A stretch of DNA of 64,000 bases from Nautilus pompilius (lineage: Eukaryota > Mollusca > Cephalopoda > Nautilida > Nautilidae): contig JACATO010001040.1 in NCBI GenBank assembly GCA_018389105.1, positions 1-64,000 of the forward strand, given 5' to 3'. The notes below the pieces were generated by a model. That model saw only the letters and a list, made by a program, of their open reading frames with translations. It ran no database searches and was not told the origin of the DNA. Shown in pieces: positions 1 to 11,395 of the stretch; the first letter of the stretch is position 1; every line of letters starts with the position of its first letter. The translations under genes were made by a program, and so were the position numbers.

Positions 1-81
1 TTCATAGTCTTAAAAATATGCTTAATTGCTTTGTAGTTTTGAGTCTACACCTGGCATTTGTGAGAATCCTCTGTTTTGAAG

Positions 82-175
82 AATGTAGAAAGCATCAATT
101 CCACCTCTGACCTCCAGCCAGACTCGACTTCGGCCATTGCGCTGTTTGGCAATTCTGCTCTACGTAAAGATACAG
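82..175 (+). CDS. Putative coding exon, unknown protein (5' part of gene outside window)
   Basis: An acceptor-like CTGTTTTGAAG precedes the segment and a strong donor CAG|GTAAGT follows it. The open frame between them starts NVESINSTSDLQPDS and ends ALRKDT plus one base (phase 1). It has GC-rich third positions and a possible N-glycosylation site (Asn-Ser-Thr). The polypyrimidine tract is weak. The phase fits an acceptor at 14127/14128 in front of the membrane-spanning exon of the gene at 14118-15028, so this may encode ectodomain of the same type I protein. I do not recognise a family. The exon call is moderately supported; the linkage is inference. Confidence 0.42.
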
Positions 176-185
176 GTAAGTTGAA

Positions 186-270
186 TTATATTATTATTTT
201 ATTATTATTCTTATTATTATTATTATTATTATTTATTCTTATTATTATTATTGTTGTTGTTGTGTGTTGT
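186..270. repeat. ATT/GTT microsatellite
   Basis: A run of TTA/TTG triplets directly follows the donor of the putative first exon. It is simple-sequence repeat in the presumed intron. Confidence 0.85.
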
Positions 271-3200
271 TGTTAAATGGAAAACAAAAATTAATTGTAT
301 TAAGAAGGAAAAATCTCTATTTTTCACATAAATTTAAAACTCAAGATGTATCTAAAACAGTATTAATAATAATTAATGACTTAATGGTTGTAATATTCTA
401 TGAAATAGTATACAAGGAGATGATTTAATACAGGTGGAAGTAAATGAAGAGAAAATCTGAAAACTGAAACACAGTTCAGCAGAAAGATCAGCAGAACCGT
501 TAAGAGAACAGACCGGAAAGGGGGGGGGGGTAGAGAGGATAATAGTGGATAGGAGAAGAATTAAGGAACATGAGGAAATGTACAGATCCATGTTTTAATA
601 ATCACGTGAAACAAACAGAAAAACAGGCTTCGCTAGCGAAGAGCTGCTCGGAGAACCGTCGGGATGGAGCGGCTCCCATCCTCTCACAAGTGCGGAAACG
701 TTCCCACAATGCAACGCTACGGAAATGGACGCGCCGCCCGGGTGTAGCCGAGCTCTGCCGAAACCCCCCGACAGGGGGCGGGCCTGATAACAAGCCCGGA
801 GAAGGGAGACAGTTGGTCTCGCGTTCAGCTCTTCTCTTCGACGCGGAAACGCCCCCGTTGGGCGAAGCTCGGTGTCCAGTTCCGCAGATGCACGTGTTGC
901 AGCCCTGGTCGTACAGCCAATTTAAATAACATTTAGTGATAGCCAAGGAAAGGCTCTGGAACCCTCCTCCCGTTACTTTTACGCCTGTTGAAAGTTGTAA
1001 AAGCTGTCAGTATATTTACGGAGGAAGGGTTCATCAGATGGAGATGGTGGATTTAGAGTTACTAACGAAGCAATAACAACAACGTGAGAAGGCTCCAGCA
1101 TCCCCCGTCTGTCCCAAATGTACAAAATATCTCAACTACCTTGATGATAACACCTGCCCTTTTATTGTTGTTGTTTTTCCGCTAGATAATTAGAGGGTGG
1201 GTTCTGAGGGTGCCAAAGAACGGCTCCAGCGCGGTCTGGTTATCTATCGCTGACGGGAACTCTTAAAATAACAGCTCGCTCGTCCGCTTCTTTCTGACTC
1301 CTTCAGTCTGTTGTTGGGCCACCGAACGGCTACGCTCCAAGCGGCGCAAGGGGGGGTAAGTAAAACCGGTAAGTAAAACTAGCTGGTAGTCAGGGAGTTA
1401 ATTAGTCCTTGGTGTCGTCGCACCCTCGGTTTTCACGTTGTGACCCGGACCCGGGATACGTTCTCTTGTTACTAACCACATCTTTTTTATAAAATTTTGT
1501 TTACCGTGCAGTTCTTAAGGTTACTAGAATATTTATTGTCTTGACGTTTGGCAGTTACGAATATAAAGCTTGTATTGGTAGATCTCTATTGCGGCAGAAC
1601 TCCTTGGTCCATAGGCCCGTCTACTAGAACCCTTGGAGTGGGGCAGTCTCTCGCTCTTGTATTTTTTTTGCACTACCCGCTTACGGTGCCGACAGGTGGC
1701 GCAGTCGGCGGGAAAGCCTACGATTAAAGGTTAAAGCCATAACCCTGCTTCGCGAATCAACATACAGCTTCGGTTTTAAGGAGTCGGACGCGCGCCACGG
1801 ACATATTGAATTGGTATTCGGTTTTAGCCCTCAACGGAATTTCCGGCTTCTGTCCTGCAAAAATGAAATAGCAACAAAACATGGAAACAAAAGGGGGGGA
1901 CCTACCGAATTAGGGGCTTCGGACCGTAATCGTATTATGGGACCTGAGCGACATCGTTACCTTTGGCTTAGTGTCATCTTGTAATGTGCACCAGTCGTTT
2001 GGGCGACACATGTTTTCTAAGCTATTTACATGGGAAATAATGTTATAATCCATTATTAATTAGACATGTATATATATATATATAATTCAAAGCCTTATTG
2101 ATTAGTCAAAGCGATAGCGGCGTCCGGACAGTTTTTGTTTTTGTATTTTTAATGATTTGATTTCGTGTTCCTGCATAATGTTCCAAGTTTGCATTCGGAA
2201 GTTGCAGGGGACCTTGGTGAACGTCCAACCCCGTGTTCCGGGTCTGTGCGACTTTTGATCCTGCTGACCCGATATCAGGCGATCGGCGATCAGAACCGAC
2301 CCGTTTCGGTAAAAGCGGCAGTGACACCTCCGGCCGGCAGTTTGAATAAATGAGTCTTATTACCCCTGAAGACGCCATTGGTCGCGGCGCCCTGGGGCCG
2401 GGGCTGTGGGTCTCGTGCGGTCGGCTGCCCGTTCTTTCTTTCTCATAGGTATTCAGGGTTACCGGTCTGCCTGTTTGGAGTGTCTCTTGTTGACCACTGC
2501 GGGTTAACGAGATTTCCTACTGAACCGTTCTTGGACTGCTTGCTCCCCGTGTGGCCAGACAACGAAAGTAGAGGTTTAGGTTTCAGTTTAGAATACCGCC
2601 GCTGACTACAGCATGTTGGGAGCGCCATCTATCGACCAGAGAGGAGGAGTGGTGCGGCGGCGCCATGGCGGCCTAATCCGGCTGACGTCGAGTACGAACG
2701 CGTAAGCGTCATGACAGTGTCAGAGTAGACTCCACGTTAGCTCTCGTCTTCAGCCATTACGGGCAGTGGACTGCTCCCTGATGATAATTGCTTGTGACAT
2801 TACCGCTGATAAAACATTCGAGATTCCGAGGTCTTAAATCTGGAAAAGTAAAGCGTGAAGCGGTAAAAAAGATATAAAAGCTGTTCTTTTTTTTAAAAAA
2901 AGCATCATAGGTGAGTGACAGATACACGCACGCCAGGTGGCGTGCGTCTTTCAAGAGACATCGGAGCAGCCAACTGTCCGGAGATTCGGTATCCTGCATC
3001 TGGGTGGTACCAGTCTTGGCTACAACTAATATTTCAGACGAATAAAACGTTTTCTTATTAAAAACAGTTAAATAAATCCCTATCTTTTAAACTTCTAACA
3101 TAGAAAGCGGACAGGTAGCACGATGAAATGTAGATATTAACTTCCGTGTTAAACCTTCTCTTTGTGATGTAAAGAACTGGGGGAAACCCCGTGGGTGATG

Positions 3201-3302
3201 CAGGGTAAACTTTTACATCACCAGTAATTCCTAATTGATTGCACTTACAGCAAGAATATAATCGACGTCATCTGATTTGACTTGTGATCGAAAGGATTAT
3301 AG
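271..3302. other. CpG-rich non-coding stretch, no supported gene
   Basis: CpG is frequent, especially at 600-950, 1200-1480 and 2380-2760. The overlapping plus and minus frames at 570-946 look like by-products of GC-rich sequence rather than a gene. A GCCATGGCGGC motif near 2661, the kind of site YY1 binds, sits in a CpG-dense patch and could mark a promoter, but no TATA box or transcript evidence can be seen. Confidence 0.4.
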
Positions 3303-3470
3303 TATATGACGTCAATTACAGCCTCATCTATATATCATATGACGTCAATTACAGCCTCATCTATACATCATATGGTGTCGATTACAGCCTCATCTATACA
3401 TCATATAGCGTCGATTGCAGCCTCATTTATATATCATATGGTGTCGATTACAGCCCCCTGGGTAGCTCGC
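3303..3470. repeat. 33-bp minisatellite (array A), five units
   Basis: Five units of about 33 bp carry the shared phrase ATTACAGCCTCATCTATA. The first two contain TGACGTCA; later ones have decayed to GGTGTCG or AGCGTCG. Because 33 is a multiple of three, the array yields a periodic open frame that is not evidence of coding. A CRE-like core links it loosely to the CT-rich arrays further right. Confidence 0.85.
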
Positions 3471-3888
3471 TCGGTTATCCGATACTCCCCGCCCACACAC
3501 ACACCCCTTTCTGGATCCCGCCTGTGAGATGTCCTCAAGACCTCAAAGTTAGCACACGGGGTTCTCGGAGAATGGAAGAAACAGAAACTCAGACGCATAC
3601 GCCATCACGAGGAGGCTGAAACGGGACCCTGACCCAAAGCTGTTGTCGCGTACATCAGCATTTTCCACAGATACACAGCCAAGGTCGCAGATTAGGAGCT
3701 GATGCCATTTTTGCAACCGAGTCACGGTTTACTTTGTCATTTCCTTACCCAGGTGACCGGCCGGCTTGAGGGCACACACAGATCGATTTTAATCGATCAT
3801 CAATCGGCTTGAATGAACCGAACGACCATCAACTTTTTTAAAACTCTACCGGTTTCCAGTCGTCACTTAGGCCTAAGTTATATGATAT

Positions 3889-4266
3889 CATCTCTCTGTA
3901 CTGACGTCATCAGTCTCTCTCTAATGATATCATCTCTCTGTACTGACGTCATCAGTCTCTCTCTCTCCCTCCCTCTCTGTACTGACGTCATCAGTCTCTC
4001 TCTAATGATATCATCTCTCTCTGTACTGACGTCATCAGTCTCTCTCTAATGATATCATCTCTCTCTGTACTGACGTCATCAGTCTCTCTCTAATGATATC
4101 ATCTCTCTCTGTACTGACGTCATCAGTCTCTCTCTAATGATATCATCTCTCTCTGTACTGACGTCATCAGTCTCTCTCCCTCCCTCCCTCTCTGTACTGA
4201 CGTCATCAGTCTCTCTCCCTCCCTCCCTCTCTGTACTGACGTCATCAGTTTCTCTCGCTCTCTCTC
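3889..4266. repeat. CRE/CT minisatellite (array B)
   Basis: About nine units contain CTGTACTGACGTCATCAG, alternating with TAATGATATCATCTCTCT or CTCCCTCCCTC spacers. Every TGACGTCA core I counted in this array is intact. GATATC in the spacer forms a second small palindrome, TGATATCA. Confidence 0.9.
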
Positions 4267-5977
4267 TGCGAACAAACCAATGTGGTGATCGAAGCTGTTT
4301 ACTTGTCTTGAATTGAAGTAGTAGTTATGTCAAACATACAGCCTGAAATTCTTTTACTTTCGCTGATCCCGGAATCCAGTAAAGTCAGGCGTGTTTCTGT
4401 CATTCAAGAAGTAATGCAGGAACCGGTGAGTCAGAAAGCCCGTTTTGCTCCCAAAATAAATCCGTTCGCAACATTCCCACCGGCTGTTCTCCGTCTGCTA
4501 TAATAATAATAATAATAACGAAGACAAAGCGAGATGTTCTTCTTCTTTGTGTTTTTTTTGTAAACAGCCAAGAAATTACCGCTCTGGAGAAATAAAACAG
4601 CTGTTTCTCCCAGACAGGCAACTGGCAAATGGAAGTGTGTTTTAAATATGTACATATTCCCTCGAACACGGGCTCATTAGTCCCCGACAGCAGTCGGCAG
4701 GCAAGAAAAGGTTTGATTGCGTGCACTCACGTGTTCGAAAGCCGCTCAGAGTTAATTGTGCACAGATGCCCTGTAGATCGGCGGTTGCTTTCCTTCAGTT
4801 CCGTTATAAATCCCTGACAATCCTGCTATCTAGCCAGTTGTTAGATTTATTTCATGTCCGCAAATTTCTCGGCCGCGCTTTGCGGTGGCAAAACATACAG
4901 AAAAGAAGTTGTCGAGATGGACGGCCAGGGCGGGGCTCGGAGCTGCTGAGCCCTGCCGACTCCCCACCCATCAGCCTCGCGACAAGAGAGACGGAAAAGT
5001 GGGCTTCTCCGGATCGGCATCGCTTCGGAAAGGAGACGGCGGTAACCTCCGGAATCTCCCCGGTACCTCGGTACCTGTACCGTTAGCACTGTCTGGCCTG
5101 CCTGCACTTTAGCCGTGTGTTTCTGAGCGTTACATTAGTCACTTGCTAATATACGTGTAACTGTATGCACCAATAACTGGATTATAGGTTGTATGTAAGA
5201 TTCTTCGTTGGCATTGACGAGCCCACAATTACGCCCCCTGGTGTGTGTGCGCGCGTTTATAGTGACCGACAACAGTCTAAGAATGATGGCAGAATAATCA
5301 GAAAGTGACCCTAGGTATTCCAACGTGGGCAGCCCTCAAATAGAAGGAAAAACTCTAGAGATGGGGGGGGGGTATGTCTATTCTGCTCTAGTTTTCTGAC
5401 AAGTTGGTCTGTACCTGCCGACGTCCTGCTAGAAAGTCCATAAACAACAGAACCCGCTCTTGTGTAGTAGATATTTAAGGAGAAAAAAAGGGCTAACGCA
5501 TTGAATCGAACGTGACGCTGTAATCGTGGCTCATTAAGTCGATAAGCTGGCTTTACCCTTAAGAGTTCGTTTAGTGTTGCTGCAATCCGACGTCTTTAGA
5601 TCTTAGCAAAGTAGTTGTAATTTACAACATCTGTGTGACTATTACCGAAAAGAAAACGAGTAAGAGACAATACACTACCAGTCCTGTAGCCCCAAGGTTT
5701 TGAATATCTTGAGGATTCTGAACGTAAGGGGAGAAATCTCGATCGTATACGAGGAGGGAGAGGAGGACGCCCTTTAGGTTTCCACGGTAAGCTGTTGCCT
5801 TATGACCTGAAGAAGATTTGGGAATTCCTATTATGTATGTAAAACACCTCATAAATATGGCCACTGGTTCTTTATTTTAGTCATTAAAGATGAATTTTCT
5901 TCCATTTGTGTATGATTATATTACTAATTAATAAACCCAGAGGTATTCGGTTTTACTAAACCACTTTTTTGTCACGA
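4267..5977. other. Non-coding stretch between arrays B and C
   Basis: Mixed GC content with CpG-rich patches at 4860-5090. An AAT microsatellite lies at 4501-4518. Short open frames occur on both strands but none has recognisable protein sequence, splice context or family resemblance. Confidence 0.4.
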
Positions 5978-6882
5978 TATTCTCTCCCTCCTCTCTCCCC
6001 CTCCTCCCTGCTGTATTGACATCATCTCTCTCTCTCCCTCCTCTCTCCCCCTCCTCCTGCTGTATTGACATCATCTCTCTCTCTCTCTTCCCACTCCCCC
6101 CTCCATCTCTCTCTCCTCCTCCCTCTCTCCATCTCTCTCGCTCTCCCTGTATTGACGTCATCTCTCTCTTCCCCCCTCTCTCTCCATCTCTCTCGCTCTC
6201 CCTGCATTGACGTCATCTCTCTCTCCCCCCTCTCTCCATCTCCTCGCTCTCCCTGTATTGACGTCAACTCTCTCTTCCCCCTCTCTCCATCTCTCGCTCT
6301 CCATGTATTGACGTAATCTCTCTCTTCCCCTCTCTCCCATCTCTCTCGCTCTCCCTGTATTGACGTCATCTCTCTCTCCCCCCTCTCTCATCTCTCTCGC
6401 TCTCCCTGTATTGACGTCAACTCTCTCTCCTCCTCTCTCCATCTCTCTCGCTCTCCCTGTATTGACGTCATCTCTCTCTTCCCCCTCTCTCTCCATCTCT
6501 CTCGCTCTCCTGTATTGACGTCATCTCTCTCTCCCCCTCCTCTCTCTCAATCTCTCTCGCTCTCCCTGTATTGACGTCATCTCTCTCTTCCCCCTCTCTC
6601 CATCTCTCTCGCTCTCCCTGTATTGACGTCATCTCTTCTTTCCCCCTCTCTCCATCTCTCTCGCTCTCCCTGTATTGACGTCATCTCTCTCTTCCCCCTC
6701 TCTCTCCATCTCTCTCGCTCTCCCTGTATTGACGTCATCTCTCTCTTCCCCCTCTCTCCATCTCTCTCGCTCTCTCTGTATTGACGTCATCTCTCTCTTC
6801 CCCTTCTCTCCATCTCTCTCGCTCTCCCTGTATTGACGTCATCTCTCTCTTCCCCCTCTCTCTCCATCTCTCTCTCTCTCAA
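5978..6882. repeat. CRE/CT minisatellite (array C), about 16 units
   Basis: Units of roughly 50-54 bp read TGTATTGACGTCATCTCTCT, then CTTCCCCCTCTCTCC, then ATCTCTCTCGCTCTCCC. Thirteen of 16 cores keep the exact TGACGTCA; the first two read GACATCA and one reads GACGTAA. The periodic plus- and minus-strand frames here are repeat artefacts. Confidence 0.92.
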
Positions 6883-9278
6883 GGTTTTGCGCTGTCATTC
6901 CTTGCATTTCACACATATACTCGCGCATGCGCGCCTATCCCCAGTGCACGACCACCACACAATTTCACGAAGGAAACTTTTGCAATGAAACAGCGAAGGC
7001 AGTAAAGGCGTCGGCACCTATGGCACGTGATGACTGGATCCCCATGAGTCTTGAATCTCCCCAGGATTCGTAAAATATTGCATATAAACAATGAGGAAGA
7101 AAAAGGATTCATTGTCAATATTTTTCTGAAAGTTTTTCTTAAATCCGCCGGTTTTAAGGTGTTTACTTTCTGGCATCGGTTAATTCTGATTTATATTCAA
7201 ACTGATAAATCTAATATTATTTTAAAAAGGGGGCTTGTTACTCACGGTGCTGCCAGAGATCGTAGATAAGGGGATTCTGAGGGGTGTCGTCGCCCACTGT
7301 TATCGAAGGCAAATAGCGCCAAAAGGGCAGATATCGCTAAGAAAAACAACATAAAATAATTATGATGAAGGCGACTGCATCGTGGTGAGGAGAGGAGTTA
7401 CGTTGGTAGGCCTCTGGTGAGCTTAAGTTATGATGACCGTAAACAGACAGACCGACTCATCTTCCGTCATCCTCTTATTTCACAGGACAAATCGGCGCCT
7501 GATTTGTCTGATGACGGGGGGGCACACGGTCGAAAAAGGGGGCGCCATTTTTTACATCCACAAGGGGTTTAAAACAAACAAAAAAAAAAAATAAATAATA
7601 TTCAAACCTGACATTTAAAATCAACATAGAAGAAAAGTCAGTTGGTTACGGTGTCTAACATTCAAAGCAACTTTTCATTTATATGGTTGTCATGGTAACT
7701 TCGCAAACCCAGTAAATATGCAAAAACGGTCCGGAAGTTTTCTCCTTAACCGATCATCAGAATCCCGTCATTCGATTTCTTAATTTTCACCGGAACTATG
7801 GACGCCTTAAAGCCGGCGGATCTGGCGGAACATCTTTCTCTTCGCCACTAACCCGCCTGTGGATCCCGCGGAAATATCTGATGCAGAAATATTAAGCAAA
7901 ATTTGAAAGAAAAAAAAAAAAAAGGATAAAATTCAGAAGCCCTAAAACGTCGGGCGGGGCCCTTGAACTGTAGCATAAAGCGCACAGCTTAGGTATAGAT
8001 AGACCCCCCCCTAGCCCTGCTCTCCGCCGAAGTAAGGTAAAAAAGTTGCGTCTTTTCTCCCTGAAACACCGATTAGAACGTTGATGCTCTATCCGTCCGC
8101 CTCCTGCTTTAGAGCCCAGCTCATAAATACATATGCAACCAAGAAATGATCGCTTTTAGCCCGTTCTCTCTCCTCCGCTGTGCTTAACTCTTGGACGACC
8201 GCCTCACGATGCGATTATAGCCGCGATAAAACTACGTAGTCACGTGGGTTTATTTCTGCCCAATCGTCGTCGTCGTCGTAATTCGCTTTGGCCCGTCAGT
8301 CATCCCCACCCCCCACCCCCACCAACCTGTGACACTGGCGCAGATAATCTCACGTTTTTAAAAAATTTTAACTTACTGGATTTTTATTTATTTATTTTTA
8401 AAAAAAAAAATATATATTTTTTTGTAGGGTTTTTTTTTTTACTTTCTAAAGATAAATAAATACATAGATTTTTAACATTAGCACCTGGCGGCAGGGGCTG
8501 TTTTAGATCTACTCGCCCGCGTGACGCGGACGGACGGTACAGAGGGCAGGGAGCGAGAATCCGCGCCCATACGAAGCTCTCCCATCACTGTTGGTCTGGC
8601 GGCGTAAGCTGGATGGATCATCGCCAAACGGAAAATGCACCCTCACAGCTGTGATGCGGGATGCCCTCTCCTCTGCCTGCCTCTTCCACAAAAGGTGGAC
8701 TAGTGAAGGCGCCGGACGTAGAAACGATGTTCAAAAGAAGTCCGTTCGACGACCGCCGTTGGTTGGTCAGGTAGGTCAGTCGGCACCGGACCGCTGCCGT
8801 TTTCTTTCCTAGCGGCTCCTCATTAACCCCGGCCCGCGAGTTTAAGCCCTTTTCTCATCGACCTTCACAATCGATAGTATCCTCGCTCGACTTTGGTTCG
8901 ATGAGGAGGACTCGGCCTTTCCGCCTATCCGAGCTGTAATATTGTCCTTGGTGCATTATGTTTGTTTAAAGAGATTCGTTCGTGGAGGGCAGGGTGTGGA
9001 AGGGCAGGAGAGCGGGGCCTGGGGTCTGGGCGTTATTGTTTCACTACGGCAACACGTGGACCCCCAACTCCCCGGCCTCTGCCCTTCCTCCCAGATACGG
9101 CGAAACAACTCGGATTTTAATAAGGCTGCTGGGCGGGGACGAGAGACTGAACACTGAAATGGTTTCACTGACAGTCCGATGAAGCTTTCTTCTCGTCGTC
9201 TTCATAGCGGTTGCAGCACAAATGTTTTAATATCGGAGCCGCCAAACCGGCGCCATTTATATTTAAATAAGCGATCAG
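6883..9278. other. CpG-rich non-coding stretch between arrays C and D
   Basis: No exon is supported. The segment has homopolymer tracts (around 7575, 7908 and 8395-8440), GC-rich CpG-dense blocks (7780-8300 and 8500-9180) and only short unrecognised frames. Confidence 0.4.
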
Positions 9279-9868
9279 TCTCTCTCTCGTGTACTGACGT
9301 CATTTCTCTCTCTCGCTCCTGTACTGACGTCATTTCTCTCTCTCGCTCCTGTACTGACGTCATTTCTCTCTCTCGCTCCTGTACTGACGTCATTTCTCTC
9401 TCTCTCCTGTACTGACGTCATTTCTCTCTCTCTCTCCTGTACTGACGTCATTTCTCTCTCTCGCTCCTGTACTGACGTCATTTCTCTGTCTCTCCTGTAC
9501 TGACGTCATTTCTCTCTCTCTCTCCTGTACTGACGTCATTTCTCTCTCTCGCTCCTGTACTGACGTCATTTCTCTCTCTCTCCTGTACTGACGTCATTTC
9601 TTTCTCTCTCTCTCCTGTACTGACGTCATTTCTTTCTCTCTCTCGCTCCTGTACTGACGTCATTTCTCTCTGTACTGACGTCATTTCTCTCTCTCGCTCC
9701 TGTACTGACGTCATTTCTCTGTACTGACGTCATTTCTCTCTCTCTCTCCTGTACTGACGTCATTTCTCTCTCTCGCTCCTGTACTGACGTCATTTCTCTC
9801 TCTCGCTCCTGTACTGACGTCATTTCTCTGTCTCTCCTGTACTGACGTCATTTCTCTCTCTCTCTCTA
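9279..9868. repeat. CRE/CT minisatellite (array D), 20 units
   Basis: Twenty tandem units of GTACTGACGTCATT plus a CT spacer ending in CGCTCCT or CTCTCCT. All 20 cores read exactly GTACTGACGTCATT although spacer length varies widely, the shortest units having lost most of the spacer. This is the most homogeneous array of the window. Confidence 0.94.
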
Positions 9869-10785
9869 TCCATCTCCCCCCTTCTTTGCTTTTACATTTA
9901 AACTTACCTTTGTGGCTCATAAAAGTTAATCCTAAGAAATACTAGTTATAGTTTGACATTTAAACTAACTACACGTAGCCATTCCTTAGAGAGCAAAAAA
10001 GATTTGTTTTAAGATTATTATTTTATTGTATATTAAAACTCTCCGAAGCGTATGTAAAGTGAAAGTATTGATGAGATGCTAAAACTACACAATTTTAAAG
10101 GGGGTGGTTGGCGCCAGCAGACTTCAGACCGATCTGCCAAATCGCTGCTGAAGTCTGTTACCCCGACTAATCGAAAACTAACTAGTTTCGCCATCAGCAG
10201 ACTAGTTAGATAGAACCAGGCCGACGCGTTATTTACCGATATTGACTGGGTGGGGCAACACTTCAGCAGTCAAATGCTGTTTCTACCTAAAAGGAAATTT
10301 CAAATGACATCAACTGCAAGAGACCACCCGAGGTCATGTGATTTACTGATATTGATGACTTCTTGCTTTGTAACTGGCGACGGTCGTAACATGGGGCAGA
10401 TGCCAAATCTGATTTTTGTCTGCGGGCGAATCGAAAATAGAAGAAAACAGCGATGATTATTGGATGTGACGTAATGGAATTACACGGGCTTGCTTCCGTT
10501 ATCGATTGATGTCATTAATGTGGGCGAGTCACATAAAGTTCCCATGTGACTCAGAGAAGACGGATTCCATGGGTAACCTGTAACAGGGAGAGAGAACGCG
10601 AGTTTTCCTTTATGTATGTTTTTAGAAGCATTTGTGATGGTGGATCTGGGTTAACCCATTACAGAAACAGCTGAGGGGTTTTGCCGCGGGATACCGGATA
10701 CGAAAGAATTATGGTAGCAGTGAATGATGAGATATTTCAGCGTACGATAATTATTATTATGAAGATACGACTACTACTCGAGATG
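9869..10785. other. Non-coding stretch with inverted repeats
   Basis: No coding exon is supported. At 10110-10210 there are two nested inverted repeats: CAGACTTCAG paired with CTGAAGTCTG, and CTAACTAGT paired with ACTAGTTAG. They may be the remains of a small fold-back element. Confidence 0.4.
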
Positions 10786-11035
10786 GCGTCGTGGCGCAGT
10801 GGGTAGCGAGTTCACCCGTCAATCCCTAATCGATCTCCGGTGGGGTCGGAGGTATGTGCTGCTGATGAGGGCCAAAACAGCTGTACAGCCCTCCTCTGGA
10901 CATTGATATTCACCTTCACTCTCAACCTGGAGAGGGATGGGCTGCGCCAGGTTCGAAAATTCCCTAGACACACTTCTCGAGGTGCCCCGACGACCAATGG
11001 GTTATGGGACAAATGAAGAAGCAAACTACACGAGA
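10786..11035 (+). mobile_element. tRNA-derived SINE, plus strand, older copy
   Basis: The head GTCGTGGCGCAGTGGGTAG has a clear RNA polymerase III A box. A degraded B-box-like region follows. The body contains GCTGATGA and then AAACAGCTGTAC, a core shared with the neighbouring minus-strand SINE. The 3' end is uncertain because another SINE is inserted immediately to the right. Confidence 0.6.
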
Positions 11036-11049
11036 CTGTTGCAGGTGTT

Positions 11050-11381
11050 GTTGTTGTTGTTGAGCGAGTTGGACTCCGAACGAGGTTCTTTCAATGGCAT
11101 CGCATCCCGTAAAGACAAGTGGCCCGTTCTCTGTCGAGTCCTCCTCGTGGTTGAGAGATGTTCGTCGAGCCGACAAGCGGCCCGGTCCCCGACACCGTGG
11201 GCCACAAGGACCCGGGAGGTCTCTCTCACGTCGGACACCAAGGAGATGTCGTACAGCTGTTTCACGCTATGGCGATCATCAGCGACAACTCTCCTCCAAC
11301 CCCAGCTTGGGATCGAACCCGGTACAGGAGCAACGGTCCCCTTACGGAGCTAACCCGTTACCACCTGCCCCACCGGGCCGG
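11050..11381 (-). mobile_element. tRNA-derived SINE, full length, minus strand, 14-bp target duplication
   Basis: Read on the minus strand, the head is at 11381 with an A box (GGTGGGGCAGGTGGTAACG) and a near-perfect B box (GGTTCGATCCC). A body follows with GCTGATGATCGCC and AAACAGCTGTACGACATC, and the tail is (CAA)n at 11050-11062. The direct repeat CTGTTGCAGGTGTT flanks it at 11036-11049 and 11382-11395, a target-site duplication showing a clean and probably fairly recent insertion. The 3' half matches a second copy at 41552-41740. Confidence 0.85.
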
Positions 11382-11395
11382 CTGTTGCAGGTGTT

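Noticed and set aside
570-946. Overlapping open frames on both strands (119 and 114 residues)
   Set aside because: GC-rich, CpG-dense DNA easily stays open in several frames. No splice context or recognisable protein; both cannot be genes.
3284-3619. Peptide-repeat ORF (YDVNYSLIYISY-like)
   Set aside because: It is a translation of the 33-bp minisatellite, whose unit length is a multiple of three.
5928-6496. Arg/Glu-rich minus-strand ORFs and Ser/Leu-rich plus-strand ORFs
   Set aside because: Artefacts of CT/GA minisatellite array C; the same holds for frames in array D at 9202-9920.
9279-9868. CRISPR-like repeat-spacer structure
   Set aside because: Spacers are low-complexity CT variants, not unique sequences, no cas genes are present, and the context is eukaryotic.
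10786-10860. Functional tRNA gene
   Set aside because: A box is good but no proper B box, cloverleaf or terminator; the body continues as SINE sequence.
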